Source: Lachnospiraceae bacterium
GTDB taxonomy: Bacteria; Bacillota; Clostridia; Lachnospirales; Lachnospiraceae
Direction: 5' to 3'
Assembly (NCBI GenBank): GCA_015056885.1
Contig: SVFL01000008.1
Span: 1 to 64,000 of the forward strand
DNA: 64,000 bases
Shown here one piece after another: positions 44,233 through 52,888 of this stretch (positions within the stretch are counted from its first letter, which is position 1; the number at the start of each line of letters is the position of its first letter). The notes beneath the pieces were generated by a model. It was not told where the DNA came from and searched no databases. It was given only the letters and a program-made list of their open reading frames with translations. The translations under genes and the position numbers were made by a program.

Positions 44233-44808
44233 ATGTCAGGATATATTGTAAGTCTTATTTGCATAATGACTGCATTTTTGCCAATCTATATTATTGCTAG
44301 AATTATATGGGTTACAAAAATAAGCGGACACAGAAGCCCCGCCAGAGAACTGGTGATGGGCTTGTTCGTTGTGTTTATGTTTGGACTGCTCTTTCTGACC
44401 TTTGAAGATAATGGTATCAGTTGGATGAAGTCGGAGACACCCGGCAAAGCCTGGGAACGACTTCAAACAGGTGTGGGAGTCAACTTTGTACCTTTTAAAA
44501 CAATTCGAAGCTACTTGAAATATTCTTCCGGTTCGGAAAACACATTTGTCAACATTGCAGGAAATGTGCTGATGTTTGTGCCTTGGGGACTGGGATTGCC
44601 GCTTTTGTGGCGCAAGTGTCGCTCTGCGTGGAAAATCATGCTGGCATCAGTGATGCTTCCCATTTTTATAGAATTTTGTCAGTTGTTTATTGGCAGATCC
44701 GTGGATATCGATGATGTAATACTTAATTTTGCCGGTGGCGTGCTGGGCGGGTTACTCTATTTGATGTTGAGTCGACTGTTCCCCAAGATAGATAAGGTGG
44801 CGAAGTAG
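44233..44808 (+). CDS. VanZ-family membrane protein
   Basis: The 191-residue protein has about five membrane segments and the VanZ core: NIAGNVLMFVPWGLGLPLL and EFCQLFIGRSVDIDDVILNFAGGVLG. VanZ of Enterococcus raises teicoplanin resistance by an unknown route; most homologues are unlinked to resistance genes. It starts eight bases after trmL. Its last 57 bases overlap the convergent metallo-hydrolase gene. Confidence 0.93.
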   Translation: MSGYIVSLICIMTAFLPIYIIARIIWVTKISGHRSPARELVMGLFVVFMFGLLFLTFEDNGISWMKSETPGKAWERLQTGVGVNFVPFKTIRSYLKYSSGSENTFVNIAGNVLMFVPWGLGLPLLWRKCRSAWKIMLASVMLPIFIEFCQLFIGRSVDIDDVILNFAGGVLGGLLYLMLSRLFPKIDKVAK

Positions 44809-45468
44809 AGGATATTTTTCCATAAACCAATCAATGATTTCAGGCTTATTCCAGTAGTGCATGGGATAAGCTTTTTTTACATTTATTTTTTCCAGAAAAT
44901 AGGCCATACCCTTATCTGCAAAAGCTCCCTGTCGAGGGTCCAATGGCAGAAAAGCTGCGTCTATAGATTGTCCTTCCAGCTGCTTTTGTAATAAATCTAT
45001 TTCGTGTCGGTACATACCGGTCATCTGGCGGTTCTTTTTCTCATCATAAAACTCAGTGGTTTCATCAAAACTCCAGTCATTTAAGTCACCTGCATGATAA
45101 ACAACAAAATTGTCATGTTTTAACAAATAGGCTACGCCGCTGTCAGTGGACAATAAGGTCTGTATTTCGATGTCATGGGGCAATTTATAGGTCTTATGAA
45201 AGGTAACTTTGGTTACAGGGATATCCTGCGGCCAACGTTTCTCGGCAATATCTTTGGACAACACTGCACAAATCTGTTCCATTCCCTGAGCTTTCAGTAA
45301 TTCAAAAATTCTGGGATTATAGTGGTCTGCATGAAAATGGCTGGCTAAAACAACCACCGGTTTGGAGGGAGTTAAAACAGGAAGTCGTCCTATATAATAA
45401 TCAAAAATGCAATAACAATCTTCAAATTCAATTAAAAATCCACTATGACCAAGGTGTGTAATATTCAT
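44752..45468 (-). CDS. metallo-beta-lactamase-fold hydrolase (UlaG-like)
   Basis: The 238-residue protein has HSGFLIEFEDCYCIFDY at the N-terminus, the metal motif SHFHADHYNP (about 43-52), a later YHAGDLNDW and a final PMHYW. The composition fits the UlaG/beta-lactamase-3 branch, hydrolases often acting on phosphodiesters or lactones; substrate unknown. AGGAGACTTT precedes the ATG. Confidence 0.9.
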   Translation of the reverse strand: MNITHLGHSGFLIEFEDCYCIFDYYIGRLPVLTPSKPVVVLASHFHADHYNPRIFELLKAQGMEQICAVLSKDIAEKRWPQDIPVTKVTFHKTYKLPHDIEIQTLLSTDSGVAYLLKHDNFVVYHAGDLNDWSFDETTEFYDEKKNRQMTGMYRHEIDLLQKQLEGQSIDAAFLPLDPRQGAFADKGMAYFLEKINVKKAYPMHYWNKPEIIDWFMEKYPLLRHLIYLGEQSTQHQIE

Positions 45469-45622
45469 AAAGTCTCCTGATGAAAATAATTTTTAATTCA
45501 TTGTACATAATGGTACTTCATTTTTCAACCATGTATATTTCTTTTTGTTTGTGAGAAACTATACTACTAATTAAAGCCAATTTGACTGCATCAATTGGAT
45601 AAATAACGAGAAGGAAGTGAGC

Positions 45623-47023
45623 GTGTTGAGAGAAGAAAGACCTTTTGGAATAAAAGACAAATTAGGTTATATGTTTGGTGATTTCGGCAATGATTTCAGT
45701 TTTATTTTTGCAAGTAGTTATCTGATGGTATTTTACACAAAAGTACTGGGAATCAGTGGTGCGGTAGTTGGCGCGTTATTCCTGGCAGCAAGGGTGGTGG
45801 ATGCCTTTACGGATGTGACTATGGGGAGGATTGTGGACAATCTGGAGCCTGCAAAGGACGGGAGATTTCGGCCGTGGATTCGACGAATGTGTGTGCCTGT
45901 GGCGGTGGCAAGTACATTGATGTTTGCTTATTTCGTCAAGGACTGGCCTTATGCGGCTAAGTTAACCTATGTAGTGATTACCTATCTTTTGTGGGGAAGC
46001 TTTTGCTATACGGCGATTAATATTCCCTATGGGTCCATGGCTTCGGTTATCAGCGCGGAGGCAGGAGACAGGGCTTCGTTGTCTACTTACCGTGCAGTAG
46101 GTGCTAATCTTGCAACCCTTATTATCGGCACTTTGGGACCACTTCTTGTTTTTGAGGAAGATACGGCGGGTAATCAGATTGTGAATCCGGTAAGAATGTT
46201 TGTCATGGCTGCAGTATTTGGTGTATGTGCCATCATTTGTTATCTGTTGTGTTACAAACTGTGTGTGGAACGAGTATCCTTCCCTTCTCGTAAAAAGGAA
46301 AAAGGTTCTGCGACTGCCCTTGTAAAAAGTCTGATTCAAAGCAGACCGTTACTTTCTTTGGTGGCGGCAGCTCTTGTTCTGTTGTTGGCAACCTTAATTG
46401 GTCAGTCCTTGAACAATTATTTGTTTTTGGATTATTTTCGTAACGGTAAGGCGATTGCTGCATTGAATTTTGTAGGTGTGGCGGGGATTCTGTTGGTGGC
46501 ACCTTTCGCATCCAAAATTGCAGTCAAATTTGGTAAGAGAGAAGCCGGAGTGGCGGCTATGTTTTTGGCCGGAATCGTCTACCTTATCCTGTTTTTTGTG
46601 CGTACCAGAAGCTTGGTTGTATTCATGATATTGTTTTTTCTGGCTAATCTGGGTGTGGGCCTGTTTAATCTGGTTATTTGGGCATTTATCACAGATGTTA
46701 TCGACCATCAGGAGGTTGTGACAGGCAAGCGAGAGGATGGAACAGTATATGCAATTTACTCTTTTGCGCGTAAATTGGGTCAGGCTTTGGCAGGGGGTGT
46801 AGGAGGTTTTGCATTGACTGCTATTGGTTATGTATCAGATGCTCCCACTCAGACAGAGGTTGTGGCAGACCGCCTTTATATGGTGGCTACACTGGTGCCG
46901 GCAATTTGCTATCTGATCGTATTTTTTATTATGTTAAAATTCTATCCTCTGACGAAACGGGTGGTAGAGCAAAATGCGGCAATTTTGCGTGAACTCAGAG
47001 AGAAACAGGATGCTAAATCATAG
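45623..47023 (+). CDS. GPH-family sugar:cation symporter (MFS_2)
   Basis: The 466-residue transporter has about twelve membrane helices and the glycoside-pentoside-hexuronide signature: KDKLGYMFGDFGNDFSF at the start, DAFTDVTMGRIVDN, and FITDVIDHQEVVTGKREDGTVYAIYSFARKLGQALAGG late. GTG at 45623 is chosen because AAGGA lies seven bases upstream; a GTG two codons earlier would be too close. It likely imports a glycoside or pentoside together with Na+ or H+. The adjacent GH2-like gene suggests a sugar-utilisation unit. Confidence 0.92.
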   Translation: MLREERPFGIKDKLGYMFGDFGNDFSFIFASSYLMVFYTKVLGISGAVVGALFLAARVVDAFTDVTMGRIVDNLEPAKDGRFRPWIRRMCVPVAVASTLMFAYFVKDWPYAAKLTYVVITYLLWGSFCYTAINIPYGSMASVISAEAGDRASLSTYRAVGANLATLIIGTLGPLLVFEEDTAGNQIVNPVRMFVMAAVFGVCAIICYLLCYKLCVERVSFPSRKKEKGSATALVKSLIQSRPLLSLVAAALVLLLATLIGQSLNNYLFLDYFRNGKAIAALNFVGVAGILLVAPFASKIAVKFGKREAGVAAMFLAGIVYLILFFVRTRSLVVFMILFFLANLGVGLFNLVIWAFITDVIDHQEVVTGKREDGTVYAIYSFARKLGQALAGGVGGFALTAIGYVSDAPTQTEVVADRLYMVATLVPAICYLIVFFIMLKFYPLTKRVVEQNAAILRELREKQDAKS

Positions 47024-47036
47024 TGAGGAGGATGAG

Positions 47037-48035
47037 ATGCTTCCGATAAATGTGGAAATCGTTAAGATGGAAGTGGAAAATGGCAGAGCAGAGATGGAAC
47101 TGGCTCTGCCTGCATGCTTAGAAGCGAAGGAAAAGGGAAGTTTTGAACTGTATTTATGGGAGGCAGGAGCTCTGTCTGTCAGGCAGGGGACGCAAATGCA
47201 GTTTTCCGGTAATTCTATGGTGAGCCTACATCCGGTTTTTTGTAGTATATATCCTGCCGGAGAAGATGATAACTGTGCCATAAAGATAGCTCAGCCTCAT
47301 TTGTGGGAGGGAACCGATAAGCCTTATTTATATCATTTAGAGATTTATTGGGTATCGTCGTCCGGGTCTGTAGAGTCAGGAAATAAGAGAATTACAAGAG
47401 AGCTTGTCTGCGACCGTTTTATAGCAATCCGTACGGTTAATTATATTCCGGGAAAAGGATATTTTTTGAATGGACATTCTTTTCTTCCAAGATGTATATA
47501 TTACGATCGAATCAGTAATATTTCCTCCGGAGGAGAGCAGATTTTTTGGGAAGGTATTATGCAGAAATTAAGGATACTGGCTCAGATGGGGGCCAATACC
47601 CTGATTTTGGGCTCCGGGGAGGGAATGTCCGCGGAGGAGCGGATATCATTGCAGAAATATTGTGACAGAGTTGGTATGCTTTTGCGTATAGGAGAAGGAT
47701 ATAGTAAAAGCGATGATTGTGTCGCAGGAGTTTTGCTCTTTGAAAGTCCGGGACTGCCTACGGATGTCTATTATCGTTATCGGTCTATGTGGAGTAAGGA
47801 GCCTTTTGTTTATATCAGTGCGAAGAGTTTGCATAGACAGGCAGATGGCAGATATGCATTGACTGTTTATACCAGCTGCAAAAAAGTGACACTTATGGTC
47901 AATGACAAAGTGTTTGGTGTCTGTGAAGGTACAGGGGAGCTTATATTCCCGGATATATCTCTAAAAGGGTTTCCGGTGAATATTACCGCTCGTACAGAGG
48001 AACATAGCATGACTGTCAGATGTTATAGAATATAA
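47037..48035 (+). CDS. compact glycoside-hydrolase-2-like protein
   Basis: The 332-residue protein is read from the ATG behind GAGGAGGATGAG. An N-terminal beta-sandwich (about 1-140) has KIAQPHLWEGTDKPYLYHLEIYW, the GH2 immunoglobulin-like strand. IPGKGYFLNGHSFLPRCIYY then matches the entry to the GH2 barrel and LRILAQMGANTLILGSGEGMSAEERISLQKYCDRVGMLL matches its first helices. The barrel stops there: the acid/base NE motif and nucleophile region are missing. A DUF4982-like sandwich (YTSCKKVTLMVNDKVFG) follows directly. It is probably a carbohydrate-binding remnant or degenerate enzyme rather than an active beta-galactosidase. Confidence 0.65.
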   Translation: MLPINVEIVKMEVENGRAEMELALPACLEAKEKGSFELYLWEAGALSVRQGTQMQFSGNSMVSLHPVFCSIYPAGEDDNCAIKIAQPHLWEGTDKPYLYHLEIYWVSSSGSVESGNKRITRELVCDRFIAIRTVNYIPGKGYFLNGHSFLPRCIYYDRISNISSGGEQIFWEGIMQKLRILAQMGANTLILGSGEGMSAEERISLQKYCDRVGMLLRIGEGYSKSDDCVAGVLLFESPGLPTDVYYRYRSMWSKEPFVYISAKSLHRQADGRYALTVYTSCKKVTLMVNDKVFGVCEGTGELIFPDISLKGFPVNITARTEEHSMTVRCYRI

Positions 48036-48118
48036 TGAAAGTTTATTTGACATATGTGTTAGAAAGTTATACCATATTCTATAGTTTTAGTAGATTTTAG
48101 ATGACGGAGGATGGAATC

Positions 48119-48967
48119 ATGGTTAAAATCATAGCTGACAGCACATGTGATTTGTCTTCGGATTTATTGGAAAAATATAATGTTTCTATTATTCCTTTAC
48201 ACATTGTCTTGGGTGAAAAAGAGTATGAGGACGGATGCTCTATCATGCCGGACGATATTTTCAAGTGGTCCGACGAGCACAATGCTACGCCCAAAACTTC
48301 GGCTGCTTCCATGGAGAAGGCAAGAGAAGTTTTTGCTAAATATTTGGAAGAATATGATGAGGTTGTCAGTTTTGCAATATCATCTGAGATGTCAACTACT
48401 GTTAATGTAATGAAGCTGGCTGCTCAGGATTTGGAAGCAGAGGAGCGCATTCGTGTCATTGATTCTCGAAGTTTGTCTACGGGTATCGGACTTATGGTAA
48501 TAGAAGCAGCCATTTTGGCACAGGAGGGTAAGTCTGCAGTTGAGATAGAAGAGCAGATTTTACAGTATGTGCCCAGGGTTCGGGCAAGTTTTGTTGTGGA
48601 TACCTTGGTATATCTGCATCGCGGAGGAAGATGCAGTGGCCTTGCAGCCATGCTTGGAGGTGCTATGAAGCTTCACCCTATGATTGTGGTAGAGAATGGC
48701 AAGATGCACAGTTCCAAGAAATATCGTGGTACGTTGAATCGGGTCATTAGTTCTTATTCCAAGGATTTAGAAGAAGCGTTGAAGAAAGCTCGAACAAACA
48801 GAGTATTTATTACTCACTCCGAATGTGATGAGGAGATTGTAACCCAGGTTCAGGATTATCTGAAGGGGTTGAACCATTTCGATGAAGTTTTGACGACCCG
48901 TGCCGGAGGCGTTATTTCCAGTCATTGTGGTCCGGGTACATTGGGTATCTTGTTTATAGCAGAATAA
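48119..48967 (+). CDS. DegV family (FakB-like) fatty-acid-binding protein
   Basis: The 282-residue protein starts at the ATG behind ACGGAGGATGGAATC. It contains KIIADSTCDLSSDLLEKYN, PLHIVLGEKEYEDG, the ligand loop PKTSAAS, VVSFAISSEMSTTVNV, DTLVYLHRGGRCSGL and a C-terminal HCGPGTLGILFIAE. The SGxxH-type C-terminus is nearer to canonical FakB than the paralogue at 25284-26114, so the two probably bind different acyl chains. Confidence 0.95.
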   Translation: MVKIIADSTCDLSSDLLEKYNVSIIPLHIVLGEKEYEDGCSIMPDDIFKWSDEHNATPKTSAASMEKAREVFAKYLEEYDEVVSFAISSEMSTTVNVMKLAAQDLEAEERIRVIDSRSLSTGIGLMVIEAAILAQEGKSAVEIEEQILQYVPRVRASFVVDTLVYLHRGGRCSGLAAMLGGAMKLHPMIVVENGKMHSSKKYRGTLNRVISSYSKDLEEALKKARTNRVFITHSECDEEIVTQVQDYLKGLNHFDEVLTTRAGGVISSHCGPGTLGILFIAE

Positions 48968-48970
48968 ATT

Positions 48971-49001
48971 AAACCGCAGGGGTTTCCTGCGGTTTGTTTT
49001 G
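48971..49001 (+). terminator. rho-independent terminator after the second degV gene
   Basis: AAACCGCAGG pairs perfectly with CCTGCGGTTT around a GGTTT loop and is followed by GTTTTG. It lies four bases after the stop. The A/T arms make it usable from both strands, so it may also stop the convergent niaR transcript. Confidence 0.92.
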
Positions 49002-49040
49002 TATTATTTATGGTCATAGAAAACTCGTAGGGCATATTTT

Positions 49041-49571
49041 CTATTGTTCCAGTAAAAAATTTTTTTCACGTAAATCTTTCTTAATCATATCCAGTGCTTT
49101 TTCGGAGGGTGCCACAATAGTGTGGTAGTGGCACTCATCAGTCAATACTTTCAAAGGACGGGAGGTGCTAAGGCGCATCTTTTCGCAAAAATCCTCTGCG
49201 TCCTGAATGTTCTGTATTAATAAGTCCGCACGAATCTGACCATAGAGGTCATGGTCAACAAAGACATCCAGCATGGAGCCTCCAAAATCTAAAATGGAAC
49301 GCATTTCCTCCAAGGTATCTTCTGCAGTATGACGCACCATGATAACGGCGGTATGCCCGGATTTCTCCTGTGGGTGAAATAGCACATAGCCTTTGTTGGT
49401 AGAGAGAATATTGGTGTTTTCTGCGCGTAACAGAGCTATGTCCTGTACAATAATCTGGCGGCTTACGTTGAAATGTTTTGCAAGCTCTGCGCCGTTGGTG
49501 GGAGTTATTTTCTTTTGTAAATATTCTATGATTGCTTTTCGGCGGGTAGTGCCGTCGATATGCGAAGTCAT
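49041..49571 (-). CDS. niaR: NiaR-type transcriptional repressor (HTH plus 3H domain)
   Basis: The 176-residue protein has an N-terminal HTH_11 (RRKAIIEYLQKKITPTNGAELAKHFNVSRQIIVQDI, 11-46) and a C-terminal 3H domain with conserved histidines (MVRHTAEDT, FVDHDLYGQ, DECHYHTIV). NiaR senses nicotinic acid and represses NAD salvage or niacin uptake genes. None of those targets is in the window, so it acts elsewhere. It lies 12 bases downstream of the PilZ gene, likely co-transcribed. Confidence 0.9.
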   Translation of the reverse strand: MTSHIDGTTRRKAIIEYLQKKITPTNGAELAKHFNVSRQIIVQDIALLRAENTNILSTNKGYVLFHPQEKSGHTAVIMVRHTAEDTLEEMRSILDFGGSMLDVFVDHDLYGQIRADLLIQNIQDAEDFCEKMRLSTSRPLKVLTDECHYHTIVAPSEKALDMIKKDLREKNFLLEQ

Positions 49572-49583
49572 ATGTTTTTCCTC

Positions 49584-50252
49584 CTAGTTACCCCTGTTTT
49601 TCTTAATACGGAGACGTTCTTTTTGTGTCAGGTAATTTTCCAGACCGGTGACAGAAGTGTTTAATTTAAAACCATAAAGTACCTTGTCATTCTCCATTTC
49701 CTGTTTACGAACCATCAACCCGTAGAGATGGAAGGAAAAATTTTGGTCAACCTCTTCAAGGTAATCCTCGAGCAACACATGTACCATTTGATTGGCGGCA
49801 AGGTCTAAGTCTGTTGCTGCATCACAAGTAATGGAAAATCCGGTGACGCTGACATCACGAAGAATAACAGCATATTCCTTCATTTCTCTACTGTTACGCA
49901 GGTATACCGGGTTGCCGATAAAACAACGGTAACTTCCACGTCGGTTATAAGGGACACCTTCTTTGGTACAGCTTAAATTGTAAACAAAGGTATTGTCCGG
50001 AAGGCGCAGTGGTTCCACTCCAATGTTTTCAAAGTAGAATGGCTTGCCATCCGATACCGACACAACCATGTCCACAGAGATGGCGTTTCCCTTAAATGCC
50101 AAAACTTTGCCGTCCTTCAGTATTGCTTCAGCTAACACAAGACGTTTCTTGGGATTGACATCCAGTATAGAGGACTCAAAAGACATTTGTTGGTCACCAA
50201 TTTTTACATAAAATGTAACGCTACTTCCTGCTGTTAATTCATCAACTCTCAT
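49584..50252 (-). CDS. PilZ-domain (YcgR-like) c-di-GMP binding protein
   Basis: The 222-residue protein has an N-terminal YcgR/YpfA-type beta-domain (1-110) and a C-terminal PilZ domain with the binding motifs YNRRGSYRC (RxxxR) and RDVSVTGFSI (D-x-S-x-x-G), both intact. Such proteins act as c-di-GMP-controlled brakes on flagella or as exopolysaccharide regulators. No flagellar gene lies nearby. AGGTGACCGT precedes the ATG. Confidence 0.88.
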   Translation of the reverse strand: MRVDELTAGSSVTFYVKIGDQQMSFESSILDVNPKKRLVLAEAILKDGKVLAFKGNAISVDMVVSVSDGKPFYFENIGVEPLRLPDNTFVYNLSCTKEGVPYNRRGSYRCFIGNPVYLRNSREMKEYAVILRDVSVTGFSITCDAATDLDLAANQMVHVLLEDYLEEVDQNFSFHLYGLMVRKQEMENDKVLYGFKLNTSVTGLENYLTQKERLRIKKNRGN

Positions 50253-50379
50253 ACGGTCACCTCATTTGTATGATTTTGGGGTGTAATTAATTATATTGTA
50301 CCATTTTTGATTGGTTTGGGCAAGAAAATTAAGTAAGTTTATACAAAGTTTAAAGAAAAATAATACAAAAACTAACGGT

Positions 50380-50408
50380 TTGCAGAAGTACATAAATTGT
50401 GTTATAGT
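50380..50408 (+). promoter_or_regulatory. promoter of the mecA operon
   Basis: TTGCAG (50380-50385), 17-base spacer, TATAGT (50403-50408), placed about 20 bases ahead of the mecA start. Confidence 0.55.
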
Positions 50409-50429
50409 AAATGATAGGATGTGATAATT

Positions 50430-51140
50430 ATGAGAATAAAAAGAGTAGATGAGAAAACAGTAAAGTGCTTCCTGACTAATGAGGAACTGGAAGCTTATGA
50501 AATTGATTATAAGGATTTTGTCATGCACAGTGACAAGGCTAAACAGGTGGTTCAGGAGATTTTGGAGCAGGCAGCAGTGGAGGTGGGCTATAAACCGCCC
50601 AAGTTTGCTTTTGATTTGCAGATTATGGTGCTTCAGGACCAGGGTATCCTTTTGACCTTTTCCGAGAGTGACGGTCTGGGTGGTCATGCCAAACAGTTGT
50701 TGGATTGTCTTAAGGATATGCAACAGACCTTACAACTATCCAAGGAACAACTGGGTATGTTGGATGGTATGACGGATGCAGCTGTTGCAGGTGTTGGACA
50801 GGAGCAACCTGTGGAAGCTGCTGTTGAGACGAAGAAACCCGCTTCTGTACAGAAATCGGATGAGGCGATTTTTGTGTTTGAATCCATCAGAGATGTGATG
50901 GGTTATGCTGCAGTATTGCCTGTGACACTTCGGGTGAAGAGCGCCCTTTATGAGATGAAGGATCGGTATTATTTGTATCTCAATAAGGGTGGAGCTGCCT
51001 ATGAGAGGTTCTCAAGAGCATGTATTCAGGCCATGGAATTCGGTAAGCTGTACAGTGCGCAACCGGACCAGAGGCTGTTGCTGGAGGAGCATGGCAGATG
51101 TTTGGTTGAAGATAAAGCAATTCAGAAGCTGAGGGGATAA
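50430..51140 (+). CDS. mecA: MecA-type ClpC adaptor protein
   Basis: The 236-residue protein is read from the ATG after GGATGTGATAATT. The N-terminal substrate-binding domain (MRIKRVDEKTVKCFLTNEEL, 1-80) is followed by an Ala/Glu/Lys linker and a C-terminal ClpC-binding domain (FVFESIRDVMGYAAVL, LYEMKDRYYLYLNKG, FGKLYS-x-PDQRLLLEEHGR). MecA delivers substrates such as regulators or aggregates to ClpCP. The HD gene starts one base after its stop. Confidence 0.92.
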   Translation: MRIKRVDEKTVKCFLTNEELEAYEIDYKDFVMHSDKAKQVVQEILEQAAVEVGYKPPKFAFDLQIMVLQDQGILLTFSESDGLGGHAKQLLDCLKDMQQTLQLSKEQLGMLDGMTDAAVAGVGQEQPVEAAVETKKPASVQKSDEAIFVFESIRDVMGYAAVLPVTLRVKSALYEMKDRYYLYLNKGGAAYERFSRACIQAMEFGKLYSAQPDQRLLLEEHGRCLVEDKAIQKLRG

Positions 51141-51141
51141 T

Positions 51142-51807
51142 GTGAAAGTGAAGATAACATTTGACGATGTGCGGAATAGTTCCGTTGTAAAAACATATAT
51201 TCAGAAGGCGGATGAGTCTCTGATTGCAAGAGGATATACGGAACACAGCTTTGCTCATGTAACCCGTGTGGCAGAGGATGCCAGCAGAATTTTGTTGACC
51301 CTTGGCTATGATGAGCGTGACGCGGAGCTTGCTAAAATTGCCGGATATCTGCACGATATCGGCAATGTGATTAACCGAATTGACCATGCACAATCCGGTG
51401 CGGTTATGGCTTTTCGTATTTTGGATAATATGGGTGCAGACCCTGAGGACATTGCGACTATCATCACTGCTATCGGCAATCATGATGAGTCCACTGCTTT
51501 TCCGGTAAATGCTGTTGCGGCGGCACTGATTCTTGCAGATAAGTGTGATGTTCGCAGTACCCGTGTACGTAATCTGGATTTTGCTACATATGACCAACAC
51601 GATCGCGTTAACTATGCGGTGAAGGAAAGTATTATTGATATAGAAAAGGGTTCTCATATTCACTTAAGACTTACTGTAGATTTGGATATGTGCAGTGTTA
51701 TGGATTATTTTGAGATTTTCCTGGGACGTATGCTTTTGTGCAGAAAGGCTGCAGAGAAGCTGGGTCTGGAGTTTAGAATGTCCATAAATGGTGAAAAGGT
51801 AATATAG
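51142..51807 (+). CDS. HD-domain phosphohydrolase
   Basis: The 221-residue protein starts at GTG behind AGGGGATAAT. HSFAHVTRVAEDA, GYLHDIGNVINRIDHAQSG and NHDES give the H...HD...D metal residues of the HD superfamily. The N-terminal region IARGYTEHSFAH matches the YqeK/HDIG-related soluble subgroup. Substrate unknown; nucleotides are common. It is second in the mecA operon. Confidence 0.88.
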   Translation: MKVKITFDDVRNSSVVKTYIQKADESLIARGYTEHSFAHVTRVAEDASRILLTLGYDERDAELAKIAGYLHDIGNVINRIDHAQSGAVMAFRILDNMGADPEDIATIITAIGNHDESTAFPVNAVAAALILADKCDVRSTRVRNLDFATYDQHDRVNYAVKESIIDIEKGSHIHLRLTVDLDMCSVMDYFEIFLGRMLLCRKAAEKLGLEFRMSINGEKVI

Positions 51808-51842
51808 TTCCTTAATTTTGCATGAGGACAGGGGTTGATTTT

Positions 51843-52886
51843 GTGAAAGAGAAGAAGGAATTTCTGATTAATATTGCATATTATGGCGTTGTTATTGCAA
51901 TTGCCTGGGTGTTGCTTAAGTACCTATTGCCTGTAGCAATGCCCTTTTTGCTTGGTTATTGCGTAGCTATTCTGGTGTGCAATGCAACGGCAAAGTGCAA
52001 ACAAAGCAAGAAATGGATACGGATTATCTCGACGATTGTATTTTATGTAGTTGTAGGATGTTTGATTAGTTTTGGATTTTTGGAGGCATTTTCCTCTCTG
52101 TATACCGGGGTAACCAAGATACCTTTGATATACGAGCAGGACATCGTTCCGACCGCTAAGGCTCTTTATAGTGAGATTACATTGTTTGTAAGCCAATTGG
52201 ACCCGGAGCTTTTGTCTGTAGTGAGTGTTATAGCGGATGCTTTGGGTAGTTCTTTGGATAAACTGTTTAGCCTGATTTCGTCATTTATAGTTGGTTTGAT
52301 TTCAGATATTGTGGGATTTGTTCCGTCACTGTTTATCAGTACGGTGATTATGATAATTGCTACATTCTTTTTCGTGGTTGATTATGATAAAATTAATGAG
52401 TTTTTCAATGAGAAAGCACCACAGAAATGGAGAGAGGGTTTCAGCGGAATTAAATATTATGTCCGCAATACCCTGTTGGTAGTAATTCGTTCCTACGCAA
52501 TTATCATGTTATTGACGTTTTCTGAGCTGTCAATTATGTTTACCTTATGTGGTGTGAAGTACGCCCTTGTAATTGCTACAATTATTGCAATATTTGATAT
52601 TATGCCGGTTCTTGGAACGGGCGGAATTATGATTCCCTGGGCGGTTATTTGTTTCATATTAGGTGATTACACTTTGGGAATTGAGTTGATAGTCATGTAT
52701 GTAATTGTCACTGTTGTAAGAAATTATGTAGAGCCGAAGGTTGTAGGCGAACAGCTGGGGTTGCACCCTCTGGTAACATTAATTTCCATGTTTATCGGCC
52801 TGCGTTTATTTGGATTCCTGGGATTGTTTGGAATGCCCATAGGTATTTCTTATTTGTGGAAGAAGAGGAGTACGAAGTCTGCTTAA
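51843..52886 (+). CDS. AI-2E (YtvI/PerM) family membrane transporter
   Basis: The 347-residue protein has about seven to eight membrane helices, the family's central amphipathic region and the conserved IIAIFDIMPVLGTGGIMIPWA stretch. It ends with VRNYVEPKVVGEQLGLHPLVTLISMF. The family includes Na+/H+ antiporters and the TqsA autoinducer-2 exporter; function here is unassigned. GTG after AGGGGTTGATTTT is preferred over an ATG seven codons upstream without a site. It converges on the rluD gene two bases away. Confidence 0.9.
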   Translation: MKEKKEFLINIAYYGVVIAIAWVLLKYLLPVAMPFLLGYCVAILVCNATAKCKQSKKWIRIISTIVFYVVVGCLISFGFLEAFSSLYTGVTKIPLIYEQDIVPTAKALYSEITLFVSQLDPELLSVVSVIADALGSSLDKLFSLISSFIVGLISDIVGFVPSLFISTVIMIIATFFFVVDYDKINEFFNEKAPQKWREGFSGIKYYVRNTLLVVIRSYAIIMLLTFSELSIMFTLCGVKYALVIATIIAIFDIMPVLGTGGIMIPWAVICFILGDYTLGIELIVMYVIVTVVRNYVEPKVVGEQLGLHPLVTLISMFIGLRLFGFLGLFGMPIGISYLWKKRSTKSA

Positions 52887-52888
52887 GA

